From positions 1,560,001-1,624,000 of the forward strand of contig JAVTVX010000005.1 in assembly GCA_033439265.1 (NCBI GenBank): DNA of 64,000 nt, given 5' to 3'. The translations under genes were made by a program, and so were the position numbers. Shown in pieces: positions 36,561 to 48,958 of the stretch. Each line of letters starts with the position of its first letter. Position 1 is the stretch's first letter. Source of the DNA: Dillenia suffruticosa. Its lineage: Eukaryota > Streptophyta > Magnoliopsida > Dilleniales > Dilleniaceae. The notes below the pieces were generated by a model. It was given only the letters and a program-made list of their open reading frames with translations. It was not told where the DNA came from and made no database searches.

Positions 36561-37214
36561 ATGCTTCCCAGGTAAGGCTTTCCGTCTTCAACTGTTTTTC
36601 TTTTTTTCTTTTTTTTTTTCTTTTTTTTGTGAATAAGAATTGTTTTTCATTTTATACCAGACCAGAAGTGGGTTCCACCAAAAAAATGGTTCGGACGTCG
36701 TGGGCGGATCTGTCAAGTTGCATATGGTACATGATGGATTTCACTTTCAATTCTTTGCTTGGTTTGGTATTTTTCCTCTCTTTTTGTTTTTCTTTTGTTT
36801 GTCAAATTAACAGCAAACATTTTTTTTTTCTCCGGAAAAATCCTAATCTGATGGCTTCAAACATAGATCTTATGCATTCAAACAAATTTTTGCCTTACTT
36901 TTTGTGCTAAAAATTTAAAATATACTTTATTTTATATTTTATTCCGACCTCTCTCTCTCTCTGATATTAAACTATATAAATCTTAAAATTTTGATGAAAT
37001 TAGTATGGTACGAGAGCATAAAATATAATTTATAAAATTCGAATCAGTATTAAAAATTAAAATATTTTAAAAGATGTGATAAGAATTCACAAAAAAAAAA
37101 AAAAACTGACATTAAAAATCTTGATAGGTTATCATACGCGTATATAATCTCAAATTATCATACGCTTGTACGATGTATTGAAATTTCTTAATATTAAAGT
37201 TTCTACCTTTTTAA

Positions 37215-37560
37215 AGTATTTTCAATTTATGAAATATTTTAACATATTAAATTAATTAATATTTATACAAAATTTCTTTTATTTTCTATATTTGTATATT
37301 TTTATATATTTAATAAATTATTTATTTATTTATTTATAATTTTTATTTTATATTATTTTTTGTGATCAATAGTTACATATTTGTATTCTATTATTTTCAT
37401 AAAATAATTAATATTTATATAAAATTATATTTTTTTATATTTATATATTTGTCCACGTTTTCGTTTTCTATATTCTTGGAAAATATCATTTCTTTATATC
37501 GTTTTGTAACTATTTTTGTCTCCATGTTTTCATTTTTTGTGCAACATAAATATATGTATA
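37215..37560 (+). repeat. AT-rich dispersed repeat family 2, copy
   Basis: TTTTAACATATTAAATTAAT, TTTATTTATTTATTTATAAT, CATAAAATAATTAATATTTA and CCACGTTTTCGTTTTCTATA appear in the same order as in 51815-52095 and, reversed, 8115-8455. Confidence 0.55.
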
Positions 37561-38134
37561 TGGATAATTTATAAAATCTTAAAATTCAACGAATCAAGAA
37601 ATGAAAAATTTATGCAATGGGTTGTATCTGTTTATATAATTTTTTGAATAAATGTTTAAAACACGACGATTATGCGTGTGAATAATTTATGAAATATTAA
37701 AGTTTGATAAATCAAATTATAAAATTTAAAAACATAAGCGATGCGAAGAGAGCTCACCAAAAAAGCTAACCCAATTAACCTTGATGGGCTACTATGTGTG
37801 TTAACTGTCTTTTGAATAAATATTTAATATAAGACAAGACCCATTATTCTAACTATGATATGCTTATGAATGTGTTTACACGCGTGACAATTACGCAGTA
37901 GAAATAAAAATTTTTAAAAATTAATGTTCAAGAGTCATGACTATCACCATGCATTCTTACGTATGACCAATAGGTGAGGTTGTTTGGAAAAGCTAATGCG
38001 AGATAAGGTAAGATCATTAGCATAAAGAATTAAGATAACCATAATTCTTTTTTTTTTTTTTTTTTTGAAAAGCTTCTGCTCATAAAATTTTATTTTTTAC
38101 TTAAAAATATTTTTAGTTAGAAAATATGACAGGG

Positions 38135-38250
38135 TATTAAGTTTTTTAATTAAGTTTCAAATTTGAAATTTAAAAATAAAAAATATTATATTGAGAGAAT
38201 CTCTATAATCGCTCGATCAAATTAATTAGAATATAATACTGAAAATAGTC
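38135..38250 (+). repeat. Dispersed repeat family 1, copy 2
   Basis: It carries AAGTTTCAAATTTGAAATTT, ATATTGAGAGAATCTCTATA and GATCAAATTAATTAGAATAT, the last two aligning with the 6625-6785 copy. Confidence 0.5.
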
Positions 38251-40198
38251 ACAATCTTAAAAACTAGTGGGGGAGTTCATCAATTGATATGTAGGGATAC
38301 GAAAACGAAAAATGGCCCATGAATCTGTAGCAGACCTAGGGAGAGAGATCTCTCAACAGAATACACTCCACAATTACCATATATACTCGATTGAAAGTTG
38401 AATATCACAAAGAATCCGAGGCCAATTTGAAGAGATTTGAAATTAAGCTCATAATTGAGTTCAGAAGTTGAAGAAATACAAAATTCATAGAACAATATTA
38501 AGAAATCAAAACTTACAGAAGAGATTTGAAGAGCTCCAATGGCGGTTTTGAGCAAAGGTGAAATTTGAGGTTGGTTGTTGATGTTCTTGAGGTCCAGAGG
38601 TGATAAGGAAGCTTGTGGTGAGAAAATTAGTGATACAGAAGTTCTTTGGAGATGAACTCAAGCTTGAGGAGGACGTTAATGGTGGAGAAAATGAAATACG
38701 AAGGCTGGTAGGATTTTACAATGTCCTGACGATGCTGAATATTGAAAGAAAGAAAAAAGGAAGAAAGTTGAAGGATTCAAGATGGTCACATTTCTTACAT
38801 GATATTTCTGTAGGCATCCTACTGTGGCTTGATATTTATTGGTATCCATGGCTTGTAATTCTTATAGAGAGAGAAAGCTGGAGAGAGAAAAGAGTGTGCA
38901 AAAAAGAAAGGGAAAAGAGATTTTTTGTTTTTGTTTTTATGTTATATCGACATTTAAACTAGGTATTATTAGGTTGGGGGAGAGACTGCGACCACTGGAA
39001 TTACAATTTAACCAGGCGGGATAGCAGATGAACATGTCCCCGTTATGAGACATATGTCTTGGCAATTTTCCACTCCTTCACATGGCCTAGCTTCTCTAGG
39101 GTTGCATTTTTTCCTTATGATGTCCTTGTCAACTATGGCTATGCTGCAAATTCTATCCTCTTTAGTCCAAGTTATTAGACCCAGTAAATGAGAAAAATTT
39201 CCAAACTTGGCCCATCAATTTTCATTTGTCTGTGTCAGCATTTAGACTTAAAAAAAAAAAAGGAGACACCCAAGTTACAAGCCAAATTAAAAATAATAGA
39301 ATAACAGTTTTAATTAACTTAATAAAAAAGTCGACTTCTAATGAAATATTATATTTATCTGAATTTTCTTTATTTTATTATAAAAATAATTAAATAAAAT
39401 TTTAACTAAATTAGACGAGTTGAGGTTCCCAACAACCCCTTTCTAACGAGAGATTTCTCGGGGTGGATGAAAGTGAATGGACTATGCCTTTAATTTCATC
39501 ACTCATGTAATAGATATGTAATCAAATAACAAATTACTAAACTTTTTAATTAAAATCTTGTATTTAAATTTTAGGAATAAAAAAAAAATCAACCCTTAAA
39601 TTAAATTTATGATTATTTAAATCAGATTAATAGACTTTTACATACTAATACTAATGGTAAATTACAAAACAAAAATATATTTATACACGGAGGTAATGCC
39701 GATGGACTGACGCCTCGTTGTTATATTTGGACTAAGGCCCAATGCCATAGAAGTTCGTGATGAAGATGGCCACGAGCCTAATTACATAACCTTAAACCAA
39801 TTATGATTATCAAATAAGTCCCAACACCCTTGGAATATTACAATACAAGATCTATGGAATGGATTGGGCTATTCTTTCAACCTGACAACCCAGCCCAACT
39901 TTTCATTCTGTGGGCTTATTTGGGCCTGACTCTTTTACCCAACTACTAGTCGTATTGGATCTGTGTTAAGAAAACAAGTTTCGTCCACAACATTTTTTTT
40001 CGAACCACAGGCTCAATCTGGTTTGAACTATATTGAACCCTTAAAAGATAAATCTCTTATGATGGATGACACTATGTATATGTAAGAGGACCCGATTTTG
40101 AGTTTAAATCAATAAAGGTTTTTTTTAGCAATTATTATTCATTAAGTATTTTAATTCAATTCTTTTCTCTAATATAATTTTATTGTTTTGCACCAAAT

Positions 40199-40368
40199 TT
40201 ATTTGGGTTAAGTGATCGGTCACTTTACTCTTTTAACTAGAATTCTTGAATTCGTGCTCTGAGAATAATGAAAAATGATTTGAAAGAGTTAACTTTTAAA
40301 ATAGTCTCTTAATACTCGAATCATATTAGTCAGGTAAATCTCGAATAACAATGGTGAAAACAAAAAAA
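40199..40368 (+). mobile_element. tRNA-derived SINE, family A, copy 3
   Basis: TTGGGTTAAGTGATCGGTCA starts the unit; GAATTCTTGAATTCGTGCTC is the box B region, followed by AAAATGATTTGAAAGAGTTA, TACTCGAATCATATTAGTCA and a CAATGGTGAAAAC(A) end. It is more diverged than copy 2. Confidence 0.65.
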
Positions 40369-40965
40369 GTAATAAAAAATAAATAATTTTATTGCTTCGC
40401 CGAGCTATATCATTTTTGAGCTTGAATTTGTTTCATTTGGGAGTTAGCCGGTTCGCGAGTGCCACGGCTAACACGTCAAGCAACGCGGCATTCCAGCACA
40501 TGACATTAGCAACTGCATGACTTATTGGCTAGACAAATGGACCCTTATCCCAAATGGAGGAAGGATGACTAAATGGTAACATTTGGGTGAAGGTCAAATT
40601 TTAATATTAAAAATATAAATAATTCTCATTTTTATCTTATTTTAAATTATTTTCAATTTAAAGTGTTAATTGTGCATATTTGTACCTCATAAGATGATCA
40701 ACTTTTTTATATATATATGTCAAAAATAGTTTGGAACTATATCGATGCCGATGTTGTCACAAACGATGCACTGAAATTGATGACATGATTTATTGAACTC
40801 CTTTTATAAGAAATAATTAATAAAGATTATTGATATTTTTTATGCTAAGGAAAAATGACCCCTCAGTTATTCACAATATTTGTCCTAAGCTAGCGTTTGA
40901 TAAATGGTAAAAGGTTAGAGGGGAAAACTAAGAAGGGTAATGTTTTCTCATTTTTATTTCCAATG

Positions 40966-41037
40966 GAACAGTTTAATGGTACAAATTTCTTTCCTTAACC
41001 CGATAATTTTAAGTTTAAATTTTTATACAAAAAAAAT
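40966..41037 (+). mobile_element. Ultra-short SINE, family B, copy 1
   Basis: GAACAGTTTAATGGTACAAA is box A-like and AATTTTAAGTTTAAATTTTT a decayed box B; it ends ATACAAAAAAAA. It aligns with 55395-55475 and with 59541-59625 reversed. Confidence 0.45.
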
Positions 41038-41149
41038 GTTTTTTCCTTTTTGCGTTTGGTATACATATCGATATTTTGTTAAGCTTCACCCTTTCAAATT
41101 TTACCTCTTGTTATTCTCTTTTTTTTTTTTTCAAAATTATCTTTTTATA

Positions 41150-41840
41150 AAGTAAATGTATTAATTTTCTCTTTTTAAAATAATTAATTTATTTCACATT
41201 TTTTTCTCTTAAAAGAATTTATTTTGTCTCTCTTAAATGTATTTTTTAATTTTACTATCTAAAAAAATTAACATTGGTTTTCTCCCTTCAAAACTAAATA
41301 TATTAATTTTTCTTCTCTCTGAAAAGTTTAATTTAAATATTGTATTTTAAAACACATTGATTTTAAATTTTATTTTTTTTAAAAATTAAATTTAATTTCT
41401 CTGTGTAAAAGTAAACACATTAATTTTATCGCTCTAACGAATCAATTTAATTCACAAAGCATAAATTTTCTCACTTGAAAAAACATTGGTTTTTTCTCTT
41501 TTTAAAATTACGTGTAATAATTTTCTCTCTCTATAAAGTTTAACTTATTTTAAATTTTCTCCGTTTAAATACATTGATTAAAAAATTTTTTATCTCTAAA
41601 AAAAATAAGTTTAACTTGTATCTCTTTAAAACTAAATAATATATTCTTCCTTAAAAAATTAATTTAATTCATATTTTCTCTCTAAATACATTAGTTTAAG
41701 TTTTTTCTTTCTAAATAAATTGATTTTAAATTTTCCCTCTTAAAAAAACTAATCATATCAACTTTCTTTCTTTACAAAATTAGTTTGATTCATCTTTTTA
41801 TAAATATATTGATTTTAAATATTCTCTCATGTTTTTTATT
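41150..41840. repeat. Degenerate AT-rich minisatellite
   Basis: Roughly 690 bp is made of diverged, alternating modules of about 40 bp: a TTTTCTCTCTAAATACATTG/ATTTTAAA module and an AAAAATTAATTTAATTCATA module. The cleanest units lie at 41640-41830. It shows no coding content. Confidence 0.6.
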
Positions 41841-41937
41841 TCTAATTTAGCACAGTACTACATGTGTGTACGGTGTGTAAATGCTTTGACTAAAGGTATA
41901 TTTTTCAATATTATTACTAAAATTTTTTAAGATGAAT

Positions 41938-42096
41938 GAACAGATATTTTAATTTTTTAATTAGATATTTTAAATTTGAGTTTTGAGAATGATAAAAAAT
42001 GATTTGGGAATAGTAATCTTTAAAATAGAGTTCACAGTATTCGAACTAAATTAATTAAATAAAATTTGAATACCGATCTTAAAAAAAAAAAAAAAA
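41938..42096 (+). mobile_element. tRNA-derived SINE, family A, copy 4
   Basis: This old copy keeps TTTGAGTTTTGAGAATGATA, AAAAATGATTTGGGAATAGT, TCTTTAAAATAGAGTTC, TTCGAACTAAATTAATTAAA and GAATACCGATCTT, then an A run. Confidence 0.6.
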
Positions 42097-42639
42097 TTGA
42101 ACACTGTTTGATCAAATTATTGTAGGACAGTGAATGGTTTAAAAAAAGAGACGTTGATGTAACTTGTTTGATGGGACATCCAATATAAGAACTTTTGTGA
42201 TTGATATCATACGAACGACACTCATCATTATCCCAAATCATTCTTGCACTATTTTATGATTTCACCAAGAATTATAGGAAAAAAAAAAACCAGTTGTTGG
42301 AAAAATTTTATAGGTTCCAACACCCCTTTACTGATAATAGAAAGAAAGTACATTATTTGCAATTTTCATTGGCTATTAGTAACAGTAATTCTTGCCATGC
42401 AAAATAGTTGTAGTTATAAATGGTGAAATCTGTGAAGTAGGACTAGGTTAATAATATTATTGATCTTATCCTTTACAGTATTAAGGCCAAATTAAGATAA
42501 TCATATTCAGTTAATTGGAATAATCGATAAGTGATTCACGTGAAATTGACATATTTAATTAATATTTTAAAATAAAAATTGTTTATATTTTTTAATATTA
42601 TAAACTTTTTTTTTTTTTTGGTTTAAGAGTAAAATTTAA

Positions 42640-42979
42640 TTGGTTCGACGCGGACGAATCAGAACATAAACATCAATTTCTGGGGATGTTCCCCTCCGGC
42701 TACCCTAACAACTGACACGTTAGAAGAAATACGGGGTACCGGAAGGGGCGGCTAAATTCATGTGGGACCCTAATAACGTCATGCGCCGGTAAGCTATAGC
42801 GTGGCGTAGGCATGACGCAGTGACGCACTCCCGGTGCATGTTAGTGTAGCCGAAACCCAACCTTTATGAAACCCTGTTCATTTCAACGCCCAGTAACCAC
42901 AAGCCACTCAAAACACCGAAAGGACTCTCTCTCTCTCTCTCTCTGTCTGTGGGAATCAAACTAGGAGATTTTTGGCAAG
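42640..42979 (+). promoter_or_regulatory. Promoter and non-coding first exon of the Nudix gene
   Basis: This is a GC-rich island in AT-rich DNA. It has a TGACG cluster: AACGTCAT (42775-42782) and two tandem TGACGCA units (42813 and 42821), cores recognised by TGA-type bZIP factors. A CT run (42924-42945) lies in the presumed leader. A GGCAA/GTAAGTATCC donor at about 42979-42980 suggests a 5' non-coding exon spliced to the acceptor CTTGTGCAG at 44180. Confidence 0.5.
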
Positions 42980-44254
42980 TAAGTATCCATTTGGATTGAT
43001 TGAGAAATGCCTGCTTTCTTATTGTTTTATTTAATTCTAATTTGAATTTGATTGAGACTAGCCTCTCCTTTTGGGTTTTGAAGTAGAGTATCGCTGGATT
43101 TCTGTCTGTATGAGCTGTTTAGTGGAGTGTGATTTTACTTGTTTATATTTGAAGAAAAATTTACTTGTAACTGACTAATTGTCCTTTCATTTGATGTTCT
43201 TTATGTTGTGCGGCGAGTGTGGAGTGCTTTACTAGATTGGGCGCATATAATGGGGTCGTCCACAGGCTCGATTAGGGGAATTGTGACAGAATTCCAAATT
43301 GATATGATGCTTTAGAGACAGAAAATTTTGTGGGGATTTGTTTTCTTAGTTCCCTGGTTTTGGGATTGGGGATTTATTAGGATCCCAATTTTTAACCTGT
43401 CTTGGTAGTAGGCTCAAACATCACCTTGTATATTAGGAATACGTTCTACCATTGCCTTCCTTAAAAAAAATAAAAATAAAAAAACGCCTTTGTTGTGCAT
43501 TTTTCTCTCTCTTTTTTTTCCCCTCTAAAGCAAAAATGATGTTGAAGGGTGTGTGATAAATGTTACGGAACTTGGTTCCCAGCTTGAAAGGTGTAAAATT
43601 CTAGAATTTATATACCAGACGTGTGGAATTACGGACGAAGGATTTAACATTTTCTCCACAGATAGCTAATCTCCATACATGCTTGATGAGAAAGGGGAGT
43701 CAACCGTACTGGAACTTGTTTTTTATATTAAAAAGTTAGCTATTAAGGTAAAGAATATTAAAATGAAGAATTGTGGATCATATATGAGATCTTCACATGT
43801 AACAATAGCCGATGTGGGAGTTCAAAGACGGGTTGAATCATGCTCTTACTTTGTTCTAACCATATTTCTATCAATAATTTTTCATTATCAGACCTGCTTG
43901 AGCAACTTAAATGTAAATTTGGAGTTGAGTTTCAGCTGATATTAGGCCAAGATTTGCCGACACAGTTGTAGACCGGACCCAGTTCTTGGGCAGACTTGGA
44001 CTAAGATGTTAGGCCTAACGATTATGCTGACACGGGCCAGCTGGGCTTGAGCACAAAATTGTCTTATTCCCCACCATTGACAATGCAGTCTTTTTCATTC
44101 TGCAAATTTTAGTTATTACATGTTGAGACGGTAAAAGTCAATATCCAGTGTAACAAAGTTGCATGTGTCTTCTTGTGCAGGCCTTGAGGAAAAACTCGGA
44201 GCTCCGCCAACCCGGACCCCAGTCATTTCAGTGTCAATAAGTAAAGTGCCAATC

Positions 44255-47200
44255 ATGGACCAAGTGGTTTGTGAAAATGGGGTTTGCCACGATGAACAGC
44301 TTTCTGCATCTAACGATGACCATGATGGTGTCATTGTAGACATGAAAGAACCGATGGATGCTGCGGTCTTCCGTTCCATGCTTAGAGCTTCAATTTCACA
44401 GTGGAGGAAACAGGTGTTTAGCTTTTTCTATTTCCTGCATTTCTTGATTTTCTGTCTGTTGTTTAGCTTCAGTATTGAAACAGCTTTTTTATATATCTCA
44501 CCTCACACACAACATGGCAATGTTAAGAAAAATAATCAAATGGAAGTGTTTTTGATTCTCTAATACCTAAATTTACATTGTAAATTTGGTGCTAGAAATG
44601 TAAGTGCAACCCTTTGGATCCACTAGAAGCTGGTTGTAGACTAGCATTCTCTGATGGGTAATTTTTATTTTAAATTGTGCAAGTTTGGAACAATTTATAT
44701 CAGTCCAAAGTTGATGATTGTCCTTATTATTCCTTCCTATAATTTAGAGGTTGCATGATTACTGTCATTGTCAAGATTTCTTTTCTTTTTTATTTCCTGG
44801 GGGAGTCTTGAAAGAACTTTAAGATAACAAAGAATTGCAGTTAGACTCTACAATTGTGTTGAGTCCCATTTAAATTTTGGTACAAGTTTGAAGTGTAAAG
44901 GATAAATATACTCAATGATATGAGCAGATGAGCTTGTTCACATGTTTATACACTCTTTAGCTCTTGCTTCTTCCGGTACACATGAATATCAGAAGCTGTA
45001 TGTAATAAATGCACTGGATCTACTTGAAAGAAACGGGGCAAAAGCATTGTATGATTTAAAATATTTGCATTCTGCTCACAATTGAAGGAAATTTAGGTTG
45101 CTATCAGGGATCCCTGATAGCAACTAAAATTCTAAGCTACCAACGGATTGGCAGTTACTAACAACTAGTGTAACTGTTCAGCAACTGTAGGTAGTTAGGA
45201 AGTTAGTTAGCATATAAATGAGAGTGGAGAGAGAAGGGAGGCAGTTTTTGATATTATTAGTTGCTTTCTGCAACATTTGATGCTCAAATTTCATTATCAA
45301 TCCTTTCAGTTCACTCCTCTCTTTTTCAATCTTATCCTGATGTTCCTTTAGTAATGATTTAAATGCCTCTTCCACCTTACGTATATCCTGTGATTGAGTG
45401 CTCTCTGCCATTGTTGCCAAGGATCGAGAGCTTTGAAACCAATTGTTACCAATTGAAATGGGTGCTAGAACAAGATCAATTGAATTAGAGAATTGGAAAA
45501 AACAAGAACCAATTTTGGAAGTCAATTCAAGAAGTGAATAAAATTGAAAAACCTTAATGAATATTCTCCAAAGAAAGAAAGATTTACAAGAAAGAAACTA
45601 ACAATACCAAAAACGGCCTCCCTTCTCTCACCACTCTCATATATATGCTAACTAGCTTCCTAACTATGTACAGTTGTTGAACGGTTACACTGGTTTGGTG
45701 GTTTAGAATTTCAGTTGCTATCAATCACATTTTATTTTTCTTATTTTTGTTTCTTTTTTTCAGTGAGGGATGTGCCGTATTAGAAAACTCACCATATAGA
45801 AATTTCTATACCACCCTTTGCCCTTGGTGCATTTTTTTTATTATTATAAATTGAGTTACACCCTTTGACATGCTGTAAGCAACAACATGTTTTGTATGTA
45901 ATTACGCCATGAAACCTGACAATGTTCGATACAGGGAATAAGTTTTCTGTAGTTTGGAGTCTTATAACATGGCCGACCAAATTCCTAGAGGAGAAAGACA
46001 ACCTTGCCACCAAATTGTTTTCATTTGTACAAATATTAATCAGTAAAACTAACTTCTTGTTATCTATTGCTCGTGGTACTTCTTGTAATGTACCATGCAG
46101 GGTAAAAAAGGTGTCTGGATCAAACTGCCAATTCAACTCGTGAATCTTGTTGAAACTGCAGTGAAGGTGATTATTCTCTTCTTCTGTATAGTTTAAATAT
46201 GAACCTGATGATTGAAGCCTTCAGTAAATTAGTTCTCATCTATTAGAGATGCACATCATAGGCCCCATAAGCATGATTCAAAAGGCTGCAATCATTAGCT
46301 TCTGAAGAGTTTTTCATAACTCTGATTTTGATTTTAGCAAATATATGTAATATTTACATTAATGTTGTTATTGTTGTTGTTGTTGTTGTTGTTGTTGTTA
46401 TTTGTGTTATTCCATTTATCGTCATGAATCTTGTCTTTCGCATCAAACATTGGTTTTCAACTCTGTACGTACCGGTGGCAGGAAGGGTTCTGGTATCACC
46501 ATGCTGAGCCAACTTACCTGATGCTTGTTTACTGGATTCCTCAGACAGTTTGTACACTTCCTGCAAATGCTACACGCCGAGTAGGCATTGGTGCTTTCAT
46601 CATGAATGCTAAAAGGGAGGTAATCTGCATTTACCATTGCACTTGTTGGTTAAAAAATCCTTCAGTTGCTGCACACACATGCGCTTGGGTGCGTGCATGC
46701 ATCAATGAATGCACATATCTGGAGCAACCAAGATATTGGAAGTCCTTTAGTTCCTACATCAACTATTAAATGTTTAAATTTTCCAAGTTATGATTCCTCC
46801 AATACGAAAGAGTGGTGGTGTGCCATTGAAATTCTCAGGACTTTATTGACATTCATTTGTACAAATATTTCACTGGAGGCCATTAATGATCAGAGCTGTT
46901 GTTGTTACTACATTTAAACCCATCTTCATCACTCCTGTCCTAGTAGTATGAAACAAATTCTTCCATATTTTGTTTAATTTTTGCCCATTGGCATATATGT
47001 TCTCTTTTAACCATTAGCAAATATATTTAAGGCATTGCAGTATTTCTTGCATTCCACCTGATTTGCACTTCTCCAGTCTGAATTATGATTTTCCTATACT
47101 TCTGGTTACAATTCTATCTACAACTTACACCAAAATTGTTGCCTGTTGCACCAGTTAATTTGGTATACCCTTGGTTTTTAGGTGCTCGTCGTCCAGGAAA

Positions 47201-48156
47201 AGAGTGGCAAACTCCGAGGAACAGGTGTTTGGAAGATCCCGACTGGAATGGTGGACGAGGTATGTTATTCCATTGCTGGCAATTCTTATGATTGGTATGG
47301 GTGACTGGTGTTTAAAGTTATCACCAATTCTTTGCAGGACGAGGATATTTTTATGGCAGCGATAAGAGAAGTTAAAGAAGAAACAGGAGTGAGTGATGCA
47401 TTTGAACCCATGACTTTTGTTGATTGAAAGTTTTAAATCTCCATGATGGTCCACATTTTATGGCTTATTTTCTGTGCTTCAGATTGATGCTGAATTTGGT
47501 GAAGTATTGGCATTCAGGTATTTTGATGTAAACCCTTTTTTCCCTCATCACAAATGAAGAATTATCTCCTAATCGTGCCATTGCTAGAGCAATTCTTCCA
47601 TGTTCAGATTTTCACCAAAATGCTTAGGTGATGCCTTTTTGTGTTTAACAGGGAAGTCCACAAGTCATTCTTCGGAAAGTCAGATTTATTCTTTTTGTGT
47701 GGGTTGCATCCGCTTTCCTACGATATAGAGATACAAGAGTTAGAGATTGAGGCAGCACAGGTAAATTCATGGCCAAGAAGCTTTTCTTTATCTCAAAGGC
47801 ATTCCACTAAAAAGGAGAAGTCTTTCACAACTATTAGCAGATAATAAGACCAGAAATGAAATATGACCTGAACTTCAATTTTTCTGCAATATATGATACG
47901 GCTTTTACATTGTTGCCCAATTCTGAAACAGTGGATGCCATTTGAGGAGTACTTAGCTCAACCTTTTTTCAACAGTCCGGGGCCGTTGAACTTCCGTGAA
48001 GTATGCATGGCAAAGGTAGACAGAGGTTATTCTGGGTTCTTGCCTCTGCCTACGAGGACACATTTGAGAGATGAAGTTGATTACTTGTATATAAACACTC
48101 GGGATCTGGAACAGTCTGTAAGTTCTACAATCAGCATCATGAATTATGAGAACTAA
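44255..48156 (+). CDS. Nudix hydrolase, NUDX2/6/7 group, eight coding exons
   Basis: Nudix enzymes hydrolyse nucleoside diphosphates linked to another group; this plant group acts mainly on ADP-ribose and/or NADH, probably in the cytosol. Coding exons: 44255-44413, 46101-46166, 46482-46619, 47182-47259, 47338-47388, 47483-47517, 47652-47760, 47932-48156; all GT-AG, totalling 861 nt and 286 residues. Exon 2 of the transcript begins after CTTGTGCAG at 44180, and the chosen ATG is the first inside it. The Nudix box is complete: G143, E149, then R157-E-V-K-E161-E162-T-G-I165. Family landmarks are GKKGVWIKLP, AVKEGFWYHHAEPTYLMLVY, TLPANATRRVGIGAF, VLVVQEKSGK, HKSFFGKSDLFFLC and IEAAQWMPFEEY. The C-terminal YLYINTRDL matches what I recall for NUDX2. 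The last exon holds a strong unused donor (TCT/GTAAGT, near 48119), so an alternative 3' end is possible. Confidence 0.93.
45097..45124. repeat. Perfect 28-bp palindrome at the fossil's left edge
   Basis: GTTGCTATCAGGGA is followed directly by its exact reverse complement. The right half is the LTR terminus, so the palindrome may be a junction of two inverted LTR ends. Confidence 0.85.
45115..45723 (-). mobile_element. LTR-retrotransposon fossil with inverted LTR ends, in a Nudix intron
   Basis: On the minus strand, an LTR begins TGATAGCAACTGAAATTC at 45723, carries a TATATATGAGAG core, and runs to about 45460. A GGTTTCAAAGC tRNA-primer-like site and the start of a gag-like frame follow. The other end (45115 to about 45250) is the same LTR 5' part in the opposite direction, so the LTR pieces are head-to-head. 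It is a broken, internally deleted remnant of Ty3-like type; the inverted ends differ at a moderate number of sites, so it is not recent. The gag-based family call is tentative. Confidence 0.6.
46364..46400 (+). repeat. TTG microsatellite in a Nudix intron
   Basis: About eleven TTG units lie between the second and third coding exons. The run is non-coding. Confidence 0.9.
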
Positions 48157-48958
48157 CGTTGTTCCTTTCATTGCTCAAGTAATTTAATTTATTAATTATC
48201 TTATTTCATCGTTCATTCTCTTATGCCATTGGTCTTCATGAGATTTGGTTTTTTCTTTTTTGCTTACTACTGCAACATTTTCTTACATGCCAAGAATCAT
48301 AATGAAGTCTGACATATTTAGATTTGAATCAAGGGCCGAGGTCCCCTTCCTTCTCTTTTTGCTATCCGACAGTATAATCTAATGCTTTTAATGGTTGATA
48401 GTATATGCAAAAAGATTTGTAGGCAACCAAAAGAGGATATATCATCTGAATGGATCAAAATGCAACTTTAGCTCATTCATTGACTGTTGCCACTAGATGC
48501 AAAGCCAAATCTGATGCTTATCATGCAAGATCATACTTAAGCAAACATAACCCATGTTGCTAGTTCTTTGTTTCCAAAGCCCATTCAGTGTTGATCTAAT
48601 TGCCAATAAGTTGCTTGTTAGTAAAACCATATTCTTATGTTTTTTGGTTAATGAAGGCATAAAAAGGAAAATGTTTGTTGTCGGCGTAGAGATGAGGTCC
48701 ATGCATATAAGTTAAGGTTCTATGCTACTTGTAGATAATCATGACAAATGGTTAGCCATGTGGCGCCAAAACCCTGATTTCAGAAAGAAAAGTTTGGCAA
48801 AGATCCAAGAGAACCTCTGGTTACAAATTTCAACACAGCTGCACAATTCTCTGCACCCAAATATCTCATTCATTCACAGTCCTACCATCTCCTCCCATCT
48901 TTCTTTCTTTCTTTTAGTTTCTTCATTAACTTTCAGCTTCTGGAAGTAAAGAAACAAA

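Larger units (their letters stand above)
36630..42640. other. Intergenic stretch between SRT1 and the Nudix gene
   Basis: No supported gene was found. It holds an AT-rich dispersed repeat (37215-37560), a family 1 repeat (38135-38250), SINE copies (40199-40368, 40966-41037, 41938-42096) and a minisatellite (41150-41840). Purine-rich open frames at 38280-38962 are unassigned on both strands and lack recognisable motifs. Confidence 0.5.
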
